A stretch of DNA of 64,000 nt. Origin: Asterias amurensis. Its lineage: Eukaryota > Echinodermata > Asteroidea > Forcipulatida > Asteriidae. Positions within the stretch are counted from its first letter, which is position 1; every line of letters begins with the position of its first letter. The stretch lies in contig NC_092654.1 in the NCBI RefSeq assembly GCF_032118995.1, forward strand, positions 7,820,284 through 7,884,283. Direction: 5' to 3'. Made by a program: the position numbers and the translations under genes. Below the pieces are notes generated by a model. The model worked only from the letters and a program-made list of their open reading frames with translations. It had not been told where the DNA came from and made no database searches. Positions 47,096-57,063 of this stretch are shown piece after piece.

Positions 47096-47282
47096 CCCCG
47101 CGGTGCTCACTCGGGTGAGCCCCTGACAAGAGCTAAACGAAAGATCACACTCGCCCTCTCCTGGTGACGGCATGCACCTCGGGTCACCCCCAAGTGACCC
47201 ACTCCACAAGCCCCGTCAAAGCTATTTGAACGTACCGGGGCAGACCAGGGTCGACCCAGGGAAGCTAAACAAACGCACCCAT
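47096..47282. mobile_element. Diverged copy of the GGGTGCGTTCGTTTAGC MITE family
   Basis: The right end ggtcgacccagggaagctaa then acaaacgcaccc is clear. The left side keeps gccacaccgggtctaccccg and a mutated gagctaaacgaaag segment. Confidence 0.75.
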
Positions 47283-47289
47283 TATACTA

Positions 47290-48300
47290 GACTGGGGTCA
47301 GCACAACTAACCTTGGATAGTCTGCAAGCCGAAGGAAAAGACTACGGGCAACTTATCAAGGCCTTGGAATGTCGCTTGGATCCTTCAGGCGGGAAGGACT
47401 TTAACAGGGTCAAATTGATAGACCATCGCCAGCAGACGCAAGCAGAGAGCCTTGAAGTTGAGTCAGCAGCAGAGGACATAAAAAGACTGATGTACCGAGT
47501 CTATCCTGACATGCCAGAGAAAGTCGTGGCCGAATGGTCCATGACCAGTAGATGCTGTACATGAGGGCCAAGGAACAGCGGGGGAAAGACGGGCCCATTG
47601 CATTATTGATTTACAAGTTGGAAATGTTGCTGCTGTAGACGGATTGCAAATGGATGTATGCGTAAAATAGAGCACTGACTCTGACGCAAGCACGAAAATG
47701 CCGATGCCATGTCATGAATGCCTTGCCTGCAGTATTAACGTTCCCCAGATAACTGGGAGGGGCAATCAATGCCAAACACTACGAGCGAGACGAACGACTA
47801 TCAAAGTGTGCTGCACCGGGGTGTTGTGGTTTCATTTAGAAGTTAGGTGCTGCTGGGATTAGACTTGCAGCGAGGATGGTGTGATAGTCGTCACATAGAT
47901 GCTTGGAATAGGAGGGATTGTTTCTGCCTCTGAGAGAGGCAGTGGATTGACAGCAGAGCTGCCGGATGACTGTTCCAGAAACAGTCAGAATTCCTCCCTG
48001 GACCAAGAAGGTTGCTGTGGAAAGTCTTGAGCATGGTGGTATGACGGTTTTGTAGTTGGTTACTTGAGCCTGCTGAAACATTGGTTAGAAAGAGCCATGT
48101 CATGGTTGCGCCACTAGTAGTTAGCACCAGTTTTGATGAACCACCCCTACGCTTCTTGAATCCAAGGGATGATCCAGTAGGACAACAGCAGCCACATTTA
48201 GCACCATAATTATATGCAATTGGCCCGGAATTTAAAGTGTGGGATGACTCTACGTTCAAGTCTAGACAGAAGTGTTTGAGTATGGACCAACGTGGCCGAT
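47290..48300 (+). pseudogene. Ty3/gypsy-type gag and protease remnants
   Basis: From about 47296 to 47560 a frame reads LTLDSLQAEGKDYGQLIKAL ECRLDPSGGKDFNRVKLIDH, then ESLEVESAAEDIKRLMYRVY PDMPEKVVAEW. This follows the retrotransposon Gag (capsid) pattern: a YxxLxxALExRF-like helix, then R-x-Q-x-x-E-x-L-x-x-x-A-x-D-I-x-R-L-x-x-x-A-Y-P. Downstream, in several shifted frames, there are weak resemblances to the gypsy protease-to-RT linker (GLDLQRGWC near 47860; TVPETVRIPPWTKKVAVES near 47980). RT, RNase H and integrase were not found. A candidate 3' LTR in the same orientation lies at 49548. Confidence 0.55.
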
Positions 48301-48781
48301 GGCAGGGCCGGGAGTGAAACCGTTCTACTGTGCAGAGGGCCGAAGAAGCTTCTTATAGGCATAGGAAGCATGATTTAGACAGACACTGATAGCATGTCCA
48401 CAAGGACCGGTCCCCGTCAACCAACGAGACAGGTGAAGTACCGAGAACACTTGCTGGAGACATTGACGTTCTGAGCCTCCCCCGAACAGCCCCATACAAC
48501 AGCTGCCATTCTCCGGTCTAAGACCCATATTGCAGCAACTGACCGTGCCCCTTCCCCGTGAGACCCCCCTGCAACTACTGTCCCTGCCTCACAACCCCTT
48601 GGGCCCCATACAGCAACGATATCCCCTACCAGTCCCTCAATTGTCTGAAGAATCCTAATGGAGCCGGAGGAGCGGATGACTGATGATCGCCAGCCTTCTC
48701 ATCGAGACGGACAATCAACGAACTTATCGCCGCGTCTTGTCGCGTCGTGTCGCGTTAGTTAAAGTTTAGTTACAAATAGTC
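48301..48781. other. Probable decayed retrotransposon interior
   Basis: GC-rich sequence with no clear domain in any frame, between the gag remnant and the MITE. Confidence 0.35.
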
Positions 48782-48785
48782 TTAA

Positions 48786-49168
48786 AGGAACACGTTGCCT
48801 TGGATCGGACGAGTTGGTCTACGAAAGGCGTTTGAAACCGTTTGTTATGAAATGTATATGGTTAGAAAGATGTTTAAAAGTAGAATACAATGATCCACAC
48901 AAGTATCACTAAAAATTGCACCGGTTTCATTTTACGTCGCGAACTAACACGGTCGGCCATTTATGGGAGTCAAATTTTTGACTCCCATAAATGGCCGACC
49001 GTGTTTTTTCGACGAGGTAAAACAAAAACCACGCAATTTCGAGGCATATTTGTGTAGATCATTGTATTCTACTTTTACAACATCTTTCTAACCATACCGA
49101 TTTTATAACAAACGGTTACAGAACGCTTTTCAAAGACCAACTCGACCAATCCAAGGCAACGTGTTCCT
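48786..49168. mobile_element. Complete 383-bp foldback MITE with TTAA duplication
   Basis: The ends AGGAACACGTTGCCTTGGAT and its mirror are followed by long inverted arms meeting at an inner palindrome (atttatgggagtcaaatttt / gactcccataaatggcc). TTAA flanks both ends (48782-48785 and 49169-49172). Partial copies: 16476, 18141, 55040-55095, 55624-55915. No open frame. Confidence 0.95.
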
Positions 49169-49212
49169 TTAAACTGTTCCTTTTTCTAAGTGTTTATTTT
49201 TAAAGAAAAGTT

Positions 49213-49503
49213 TTGAAGTTGTTGTCTGAAAACTTGTTTCAAAAGTGCCAAAGATTATTGGACAGAGAAAAGATCAGGGAAAGACACCTGAAATCCATTG
49301 CATTTTGTTTTGTGTTTAATAAAGAAAAGTGTTTTAAAACTTTCTTTTTGGAATGTTTGACTAATGTTGTTTTTGAGAAACCAAAGAGCCTCGCTTTCAA
49401 GTGTATAAATTTATTACATGTGTTTTGTCTAAAGTTAAGAGTTTTTGCCAAAGTTTTGAAGAGAAAAACAAACAGTTTATCTAATTTGATAGTAAAATTG
49501 TAG
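49213..49503 (+). CDS. Unidentified 96-codon AT-rich open frame
   Basis: A Lys/Phe/Leu-rich frame (MKLLSENLFQKCQRLLDREK ... KRKTNSLSNLIVKL) ends 45 bases before a candidate polypurine tract. Composition follows the local AT content and no domain is seen. It could be chance or part of the decayed retrotransposon interior. Confidence 0.2.
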   Translation: MKLLSENLFQKCQRLLDREKIRERHLKSIAFCFVFNKEKCFKTFFLECLTNVVFEKPKSLAFKCINLLHVFCLKLRVFAKVLKRKTNSLSNLIVKL

Positions 49504-49533
49504 TTATATGATGTGAGGACACATCACCTTCTT

Positions 49534-49544
49534 AAAGGTGGGGG
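49534..49544 (+). promoter_or_regulatory. Candidate polypurine tract
   Basis: aaaggtggggg lies three bases before the candidate LTR start, as expected for the plus-strand primer of an LTR retrotransposon. Confidence 0.4.
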
Positions 49545-49547
49545 TAA

Positions 49548-49994
49548 TGTGGCGAAACAGTCGCATGGGGGCGCCATTGCTGACCTACTTCCAGAGCCAT
49601 CGCCAGCGGTGCCGGGCACATCAACTGTGTGTGCACAACGCGTGATCCCCGCGTGGGGATCACATGGACAGCATGTGCTGACCACAGGCCGTAGCTAGCA
49701 GTGGGTATTTTTAGGCTGCGTTTTCAGTTGTGATTTAGCGGCTTGGAGGAAAGACGAATTGAGAGAACAGGTCAGTAATTGCGCACACAGGGCTTGATTA
49801 TGGTTAAATAAAGAGAAGGAATTAAAGAGAATCATTAAAAGGAGTTAATCGACAAGAGAGAATAAGGAAACAGAATAAAGCATTATCAGTAACGGAGACA
49901 TATTGCTTAACACCCATTATTTTCTTTATTGTGTCAGTTATTATTATTGTTTAGCTGCAACGAAGACTTTTAGACCGCTTGAGTCGACGTTACA
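49548..49994 (+). mobile_element. Candidate 3' LTR of a gypsy-type element
   Basis: The segment begins TGTGGCGAAACAG after a purine tract and ends GTCGACGTTACA, with TG...CA ends and internal AATAAA signals (about 49807 and 49873). It has the same orientation as the gag remnant at 47.3 kb. No matching 5' LTR is in the window and flanking 5-mers do not match, so this remains a candidate. Confidence 0.4.
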
Positions 49995-50295
49995 ATATCA
50001 TAAGGCATTGTAGTAAAACACCCCACCCCCCTTAAAACACACACACTTCATAACAATCCGTTTTCCCCCATTTTAGACCAGTAATGTTTTGTTTCAGGAG
50101 ATAATAAACCAATCTATGATATATTCTCTTTAATATAGACGTAATATTTTTTACGCTTATATGAATTTATGACAGTATGCAGTTAATCCAAAATTTTTTT
50201 TTGTCATTTTCACTTAAAATATTTAATTTTTTTCCTCATATTGGCACACCATAGAATCCCAAATAGTAACCACCTCACGTGATCCATCTAGTGAC
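49995..50295. other. No recognised feature
   Basis: AT-rich sequence between the candidate LTR and the foldback element. Confidence 0.5.
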
Positions 50296-50301
50296 TAAAA
50301 C

Positions 50302-50930
50302 TACGGTGGCTCATATCCGCAAATTCCTAGAGAACTCTTGTTTTATATTACGGCGATATATCGCCATACTATTGCGTTATATCGCCGTACTAGTGCGTTA
50401 TATCGCCGTATTTTATTGCGGTATATCGCCGTATTTTATTGCGTTATATCGCCGTACTGTGTTAATGTTGGGACTGCTCGAATCAGCAATAAACGAGTAT
50501 AATTCACAATTAATGTGCCCTAATTAGACTGAAAAACTTGGACCTCGGACGTCGTGCCTTGTGTCTTTGCCCTGTAGAATGCTGATATCACAATAAAAAA
50601 CGGCGATTATAACGCAATAAATAGTACGGCGATATAACGCAAAAACATACGGCGATATAACGCACTAGTACGGTGATATAACACAATAGTACGGCGATAT
50701 AACGCAATAGTACGGCGCTATAACGCAATAGTACGGCGATATAACGCAATAAAATACGGCGATATAACGCAATAAAATACGGCGATATAACGCAATAAAA
50801 TACGGCGATATAACGCAATAATACGGCTATGTAACGCACTAGTACGGCGATATAACGCAATAGTATGGCGATATATCGCCGTAAAATAAAACAAGAGTTC
50901 TCTAGGAATTGGCGGATGTGAGCCACCGTA
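50302..50930. mobile_element. 629-bp foldback element with 6-bp target duplication
   Basis: The ends TACGGTGGCTCATATCCGCA and its mirror continue as arms through ctagagaactcttgttttat. TAAAAC is duplicated on both sides (50296-50301 and 50931-50936). Both arms grade into arrays of a 22-bp sub-repeat (cgttatatcgccgtactatt): about four units left, about ten right. Long minus-strand frames here are a product of the sub-repeat. The centre (50460-50590) is unique, without a coding frame. Confidence 0.9.
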
Positions 50931-50956
50931 TAAAACAGAACGAAACTCAATCTTGC

Positions 50957-51095
50957 AGATAGTAATTTTGTTTTGAACTTTCGAGGTTGCATGATGTTTC
51001 TATGACTCATTTTGAATGCTGGCATAATAATGCACTAGTGATTTGTACCAAAAATCAATAATTTTATAAATATTTGAGCATAACCAACGTCTAAG
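50957..51095. repeat. Dispersed repeat also at 59416-59570
   Basis: ttttgttttgaactttcgag, gcactagtgatttgtacc and gagcataaccaac occur here and at 59416-59570 in the same order and orientation, about 80-90% similar by eye. Confidence 0.85.
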
Positions 51096-51239
51096 CATGA
51101 TAAATATACAGATCGTGAGTAAACTGCATAGCTTTTGCAACCGGTGCAGCTTGCACAATCTCGCGGTAAACGGTAATCAAAGTTGAGGGTTCGAAAACAT
51201 AATAATGAGGGTCGATATCGTTTGACGCTACGATAGTTG

Positions 51240-51282
51240 GGTGCGTTCGTTTAGCTTCCCTGGGTCGACCCCGATGTGGTAG
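51240..51282. mobile_element. Single arm of the GGGTGCGTTCGTTTAGC MITE family
   Basis: gggtgcgttcgtttagcttc followed by cctgggtcgaccccgatgtg is one intact arm. The other arm is absent nearby; the complementary end at 54800-54850 lies beyond the large foldback. Confidence 0.8.
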
Positions 51283-51499
51283 ATGTTAGTTTCCAAACGC
51301 CAGGAGTGACTCGCTATCATTCCTTGAGCTTTTTCTCAATAAGAATTGTTTGTGTATTTTTGTATGGTAGATACACCGATGTTTTGGACTTTCGTTCTTT
51401 AGTTCAGACATTTATTTTATTTATTTTTATTCACTACCATTAATATACAAAGGGGTCATGTTTTATTGCTGATTTGTAAAGTTTATTTCAAGATTGTTG

Positions 51500-51780
51500 T
51501 ATTTACAACAAAGTAATGCGTAACCACAGAGTACGAACTCTTCATCAACTAAAGTGGTCGATTTGTAAAACGGTTTATCAATACGGTATCCTTCAAATTA
51601 AGCCAATTCATGTAGCATTACTGATTTTATCGTATTTTTATAAAGCTCCATTATATTTATTTCAGATTTTTGAAAATTTAAGACCACGAGTCCCTTTGCA
51701 GCATACTGTGCGTGTGTACAACACTGCTGTCCGTATAGTTTACGATTTCATCAACGCCACGGGTCGATTTGTAAAACTAT
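51500..51780. repeat. Tandem repeat of about 255 bp, left part
   Basis: Segments ccattatatttatttcagat, ccctttgcagcatactgtgc and tttcatcaacgccacgggtc recur at 53836-54505. The array is split by the foldback element that starts at 51781. Confidence 0.85.
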
Positions 51781-52282
51781 GAGGGGCCGTTTATGACTAA
51801 ATGAGCAAACCCATATATATAGGAGCAAAACCATTATATAAGAGCAAAACCATATATATAAGAGCAAAACCATATATATAAAAGCAAAACCATATATATA
51901 GGAGCAAAACCATATATATAAGAGCAAAACCATATACATAAGAGCAAACCATATATATAGAAGCAAAACCATATATATAGGAGCAAAACCATATACATAA
52001 GAGCAAACCATATATATAGAAGCAAAACCATATATATAGGAGCAAAACCATATATATAGGAGCAAAACCATATATAAGAGCAAACCAATATATTTAAGAT
52101 CAAAATAATATATAATGATCAAAACAAATATATAGAAGACCACCGAAAATATGTAGAGGATCAACGGCAAATGTATATAAAGGACCAAAAACCTCAAATA
52201 TAAATGACAAACACAAGTATATTTAACAGCGCCCTCTATATTGGACGTAGTTTCATATATATAGGACATGTGCACCCATATA

Positions 52283-53306
52283 CAGGGTGTCTAAAAAAAA
52301 AAGGTAATCCTACTTTAAAGGGTTTTTATGGCCAGACTATTATGTTTACCAGCAGAAAGTATGGCATCATCTTAAAGCTGAAACTTTGTGCTTTCCAGTG
52401 ATACATTTGGTTACATTCCAGGGTCATGCATCAGCGAGCACCATTGTCTTGAAAATGTGGTGCAAAAATGCAGTTGGTTCACTTTTAAACCCTTGTCATT
52501 CTGGCCTTCAGACAGTGTGTAAACCTCAGGTTGTCACAATGGTTCAGCTAACGGCAGAACAGAGAATTATTTGTGGTCAAGAAATGGTATGAAACCAGAA
52601 TTTTTTGCAGGCTACACAGGATGCATTTGAAGAAGCATTCCCAGATCGATAACCACCAGTAAAGAAACAATCTGGGCCAATGTGAGAAAGTGTAAAGCAC
52701 ATCAGGAACCAGCCTCAATCGCGACAAAGTAAGTTTAGGAAGGCCAAGGACAGCGAGATCTCAGGAAAACATCGCTATCCTACGACAGCAACTGATTGAC
52801 CACCCACGGGAGACAAGTGCAAGACGGAATGGTGTTGGACTGAACCGCACCACTTTTAATCGGATCACTCATCTGGACCTTCACTTCCATCTGTTCCACA
52901 TCTTCACATCCGTCATGAACTTCTGCTTCCTGATTTTGCAAGAAGACATACTTTCTGTGAGTGGCTTCTTGAGCGGTGTGAGAGAGATCCCAGCAAACTT
53001 CTGGTTTCATACCTTTTCTTGACCACTCTGCTGTTATTAGCTGAACCATTTGTGACAACCCGAGGTTTACACTCTGTCTGAAGGCCAAAATGACATGGGT
53101 TCAAAAGTGAACCAACTGCATTTATGCACCACAACTTCAAGACAATGGTGCTCGCTGATGCATGACCCTTGAATGTAACCAAATGTATCATTGGAAAGCA
53201 CAAGGTTTCAGCTTTAAGATGATGCCATGCTTTCTGCTGTTAAACATAATAGTCTGGCCATAAAAACCCTTTAAAGTAGGATTACCTTTTTTTTTTAGAC
53301 ACCCTG
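52283..53306 (+). mobile_element. Mariner-like element with about 310-bp inverted arms
   Basis: The ends CAGGGTGTCTAAAAAAAAAA and its mirror are flanked by TA (52281-52282 and 53307-53308). The inverted similarity extends over about 310 bp, from each end to beyond the start of the transposase frame. The right arm is thus an inverted copy of the left end and of the first codons (MVQL). Confidence 0.9.
52539..53025 (+). pseudogene. Mariner/Tc-type transposase N-terminal fragment
   Basis: The reading starts MVQLTAEQRIICGQEMV, then after stops and shifts continues NFLQATQDAFEEAFPDR and ends with RHELLLPDFARRHTFCEWLL then ERCERDPSKLLVSYL near 53020. The pattern (HTH start LTxEQR, later L-x-x-x-D-x-x-x-R-x-x-F-C-x-W) is that of mariner-like proteins in the Tc1/mariner superfamily. 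The catalytic DDD/DDE region is absent; the frame runs instead into the inverted copy of its own 5' end. Non-functional. Confidence 0.7.
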
Positions 53307-53835
53307 TATATAAGACATAAAGTCTCATACAAAGGACGCCAACAGCCGTCAAAGGTTAAAATCGGAACGAAAATCATCGAGCCGTAAATTCAGCCTTTGT
53401 CTGACACTTGGTAATCATTGCGCACGTTTCGCTTATATATGGGTGCACATGTCTTATATATATGAAACTACGTCCAATATATAGGGCGATGTTAAATATA
53501 TTTGTGTTTGTCTTTTATATTTGAGTTTTTGATCCTTTATATTTATTTGTGCATCGATTATATATTTGCCGTTGATCTTTATATATATTTTCGGTGGTCT
53601 TTTATATAAATTGTTTGCTCCTATATATATATGGTTTTGCTCTTATATATATGGTTTTGCTGGTTTGCTCCTATATATATGGGTTTGCTCCTATATATAT
53701 ATGGTTTTGCTCCTTTATATATAGTTTTGCTCCTATATATATGGTTTTGCTCTTATATATATGGGTTTGCTCTTATTATATATAACTTTGCTCTTATATA
53801 TATGGGTTTGCTCATTTATTCATAAACGGCCCCTC

Positions 53836-54505
53836 ATAGTAAACAGTTTATCAACACATTTATTGTTCAAACGAAGCCAATTCAAAGACTGTCACTACCT
53901 AAACAAAGCATTCATGTAGCATTACTGATTTTATCATATTTTTTATAATGCTCCATTAGATTTATTTCTTATTTTTGAAAATTACTCACCACGAGTCCCT
54001 TTGCAGCATAATGTGCGTGTGTATAACACTGCTGTGCGTACAGTTTACGATTTCATCAACGCCACGGGTCGATTTGTAAAACGGTTTATCAATACGGTAT
54101 CATTCAAATTAGACCAATCAAAGACTATTTTACCTAAACAAAGCAGTCATGTAGCATTACTGATTTTATCATAATTTTATAAAGCTCCGTTATATTTATT
54201 TCAGATTTTGAAAATTAAAGACCGTAAGAGTCCCTTTGCTGCAAACTGTGCGTGTGTACAACACTGCTTTGCGTATAGTTTACGATTTCATCAACGCCAC
54301 GGGTCGATTAGTAAAACGGTTTATCAACACGTTATTGTTCAAACGAAGCCAATCAAAGACTGTCAGTACCTAAACAAAGCATTCATGTAGCATTACTGAT
54401 TTTATCATAATTGTTTATACCTCCATTATATTTATTTCAGATTTTTGAAAATTCACTGCTGTGCGTACAGTTTAAGATTTCATCAACGCCACGGGTCGAT
54501 TTGTA
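53836..54505. repeat. Tandem repeat of about 255 bp, right part
   Basis: About two and a half units with tttcatcaacgccacgggtc near 54051, 54285 and 54478, spacing 190-235 bp. Same orientation as 51500-51780. Confidence 0.85.
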
Positions 54506-54612
54506 GACTTGTGGACAAGTCGTTAAATCGGCCCACGTGCTAAGATAGTGCTCTCGTGAGATCACTGCTAGGACTAATCACTGCTCTCGCGCGAACTGAT
54601 GGCTCCCCGATT
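54506..54612. mobile_element. Fragment of the GACAAGTCGTTTATGG foldback family
   Basis: gacttgtggacaagtcgtta, then a diverged cgcgcgaactgatggctc region, matches the arm of 45671-46745. Confidence 0.65.
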
Positions 54613-54669
54613 TCGACTCCTCATTAACAAAGCGTTCATGTAGCATTACTGATTTTATCATATTTTTAT

Positions 54670-54852
54670 GATGTGGCGTATTTTATTTTTGCCTGGACGA
54701 ACGTACGTGGGGACACAATTACCCCACGTTCGTCCCAGAAAAGTCGCCTATTTTGTGTTCCAGTACGAACGTGTGCAAATGTTTACCCACGCTCCACCTG
54801 GAAAAAAAATACGCCACATCGGGGTCGACCAAGGGAATCTAATCGAATGCAC
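54670..54852. mobile_element. GGGTGCGTTCGTTTAGC family copy lacking its left tip
   Basis: The inner inverted arms (gcctggacgaacgtacgtgg / acgttcgtcccag) and the right end (cgccacatcggggtcgacca, then aatgcaccc) are present. Confidence 0.75.
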
Positions 54853-54924
54853 CCTCTGTGTGAAATGACCGAGGTCAGAGGTCAAACTACTCGCCGGTTT
54901 TGCAATTTTTTGCGTTATATGGGT

Positions 54925-55035
54925 GCTACTCCCCTGGGTCTACCCCGGTGTGTGGCGTTTTTTATTTCCCACGTTCGTCATGTAAAAAAACGCGACACAC
55001 CGTGGTCGACCCAGGCATCCTCCATGACCCAGGGA
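54925..55035. mobile_element. Diverged GGGTGCGTTCGTTTAGC family copy
   Basis: The left arm gggtgctactcccctgggtc, then taccccggtgtgtggcg, is mirrored by cgcgacacaccgtggtcgac. A second cccagggaagcta end follows a short insertion. Confidence 0.7.
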
Positions 55036-55039
55036 AGCT

Positions 55040-55095
55040 ATTAAAGGAACATTGCCTTGGATCGTTCGAGTTTGTCTTTGAAAAGCGTTAGTAAT
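55040..55095. mobile_element. Fragment of the AGGAACACGTTGCC MITE family
   Basis: ttaaaggaacattgccttgg, then gtctttgaaaagcg matches one end of the element complete at 48786-49168. Confidence 0.75.
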
Positions 55096-55618
55096 AGAGC
55101 GGCAGCCCAGAGCACTTTGGTTAAAGGAACGAGGTACCAATATTTGAGTAAAGGAACATTTAGTGGATAACCTGACATAGTCAGATATGGATGTCTACCG
55201 GAGACCCCCCGCTGTGTGTAGCACGTGGACCCCCAACAAAGAGGCAAAATAATGGGTTGAATCAAACATTCTAGGTACCACATGAAATCAAGTGGAAATG
55301 GTCATTAACATCATGCTTAGTAAAAAATATCAACCGCCAGACAAATTTTCTGCTGCATTAGGCCTGCCAGACACCCCCTCCCCCAAATATTTAGTGTACA
55401 AACCTATGGGTTGAAATTAACCAGATGTCAAATTACCTCAGATTTACATGAAACTTTGTCTAACTGTTCCACTATGGCTAAAATGAACACAAACCAAAAA
55501 TTAAATCCATACTTCATATCGTTTCCGAGGTACAGCCTCTTAAAATATGCTGAAATCTCCCCCTTTTGGCGCTCCTCCCCCGAACGACCGCGCGTCGTGG
55601 TGGTATTCTTTTCAAAAC
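55096..55618. other. No supported gene
   Basis: Overlapping frames at 55411-55821 read into the MITE and have no domain. Confidence 0.4.
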
Positions 55619-55623
55619 GTTAC

Positions 55624-55920
55624 AGGAACACGTTGCCTTGGATCGGACGAGTTGGTCAAAACAAAAGCGTTTGTAACCGGTTTTTATATAATGCATATGG
55701 TTGGAAAGATGTTTTAAAAGTGGAATACAATGATCCACACAAGTTTGTGTGGATCTTGCGTGGTTTTCCTTCTACTGTGCGAACTAACACGGTCGGCCAT
55801 TTATGGGAGTCAAAATTTTGACCCCCATAAATGGCCGACATGTTAGGCGACGAGGTAAAAGGAAAACCACGCAATTTTGAGGCATGTTTGAGTGGATCAT
55901 TGTATTCTACTTTTACAACC
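55624..55920. mobile_element. Copy of the AGGAACACGTTGCC MITE, right end replaced by G/C runs
   Basis: The left end aggaacacgttgccttggat, inner palindrome (ccatttatgggagtcaaaat) and right-arm start match 48786-49168. The copy breaks off at ttctacttttacaac, where G- and C-rich homopolymer sequence (55921-56000) begins. Confidence 0.9.
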
Positions 55921-56620
55921 AGAGGGGGGCAGGGGGAGCCGGCGCCCCCCCCCCCCCCCCCCCGCTCAGAACCTTTGCCCCCCCCCTCTTGCCCCCCCCC
56001 ATATGAAATCAGAGATAAGTATATTCTTATAGGCCTTATATATAAATCGTTTAAGGCTGCATAAAATGCTGCCGTAAAACGGAAAACTTTTATTCATTAT
56101 CAGTAGGCCCTATGTGGACTATAACATGAAAAATGCGTGGAAACGCGCGCGCGATCGTATTGGCGGTAAATGTTTGTTGTGGTTTTGCGGTTACAGAGAG
56201 TGCAGGATGTGACAAAGTTCTGTTAAATACGTGGTGGTCTGAACGCAGACCAATAGCTCCGTAAACACAAAGTCAGATCATGGAGGTAGAAATGTCTACC
56301 TCCTGGTCAGATGCACCACAGAGAAATTTACTACAGCACAAAAATGGCCAGCGAAAAAGGTACTCCTAGAACTATTTCGGTTTCGTCCGGCTATCGTCTC
56401 CCGTAACCTCATAGGTTTATATCTCTCATGCGTTTAACGACCCATGGTTCAATGAATTTTGAAATCAGGAATCTCTCTTTTTTTTTTTTTTTTTTTAATC
56501 TCGTCAAAATTAGGCTCTATGTGTCCTTTGATGTATCAATGTGTAATCTTTTGACCAGAGAATCCACTCCGCAATCTCAAACATTGTTAAAAATTGTTAA
56601 CAATCCACAGTATGACCATG
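55921..56620. other. Homopolymer-rich and unassigned sequence
   Basis: C runs at about 55946-55963 and nearby, a short palindrome (tggaggtagaaatgtctacctcc near 56280), and a T run at about 56476. No gene recognised. Confidence 0.5.
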
Positions 56621-57058
56621 GGTGCGTTCCACTCGCGCAAACGACTCGCAACTGTTCGCGCAAACGTGTCTTTATCTTTTGAACAATTGGTGCGTATACG
56701 CGATGTCAATATGGCGGCGCCCTGAAATGAAGATGGCGCGCACCATACGTAGGTTTTTTTTAAACTTCGTTTTTGCTGCAATAGTCCTCTTTTTGACATC
56801 ATTACATCAACTAATTAACTTTGTTATTCCAAATCTGCATTATCATCCACCGAAAATACAATGTAATTATGTTTGTGACAAAGATATAATACCGTTATGC
56901 TTGTCCGCCATTTTAGAAACCACTTGCCAACACCTCAGAAGTATGTTCGCCTAAAATTGCCAACGTTCGCCAACGGTGGCGGCGAACAACTCGTTCCACT
57001 TGAAATTGTTGGCGAACGTGCGCAACTGTTGGCAACGTTTGCGCGAGTGGAACGCACC
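56621..57058. mobile_element. 438-bp MITE with CCATG target duplication
   Basis: The ends GGTGCGTTCCACTCGCGCAA and its mirror form inverted repeats of about 24 bp, continued by imperfect inner arms. CCATG is duplicated (56616-56620 and 57059-57063). Frames inside it are not coding. The tip GGTGCGTTC is shared with the GGGTGCGTTCGTTTAGC family. Confidence 0.85.
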
Positions 57059-57063
57059 CCATG

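Larger units (their letters stand above)
51781..53835. mobile_element. Large foldback element with 20-bp sub-repeats
   Basis: The ends GAGGGGCCGTTTATGACTAA and its mirror (ttcataaacggcccctc) bound arms of about 500 bp. Each arm contains an array of a 20-bp unit (aggagcaaaaccatatatat), left at 51808-52085 and inverted right at 53610-53820. Further in are matched segments such as acatgtgcacccatata and its mirror near 53440. The element lies in the 255-bp tandem array and itself holds a mariner-like insertion at 52283-53306. The hydrophobic frames over the sub-repeats are artefacts of the repeat. Confidence 0.9.

Noticed and set aside
50279..51025. Frames with repeated Arg-Tyr-Ile-Ala units
   Set aside because: Translation of the 22-bp sub-repeat in the 50302-50930 foldback.
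51751..53825. Hydrophobic frames rich in Tyr, Ile, Leu and Phe resembling membrane proteins
   Set aside because: They are the 20-bp sub-repeat of the foldback element translated; the same frames occur inverted in the other arm.
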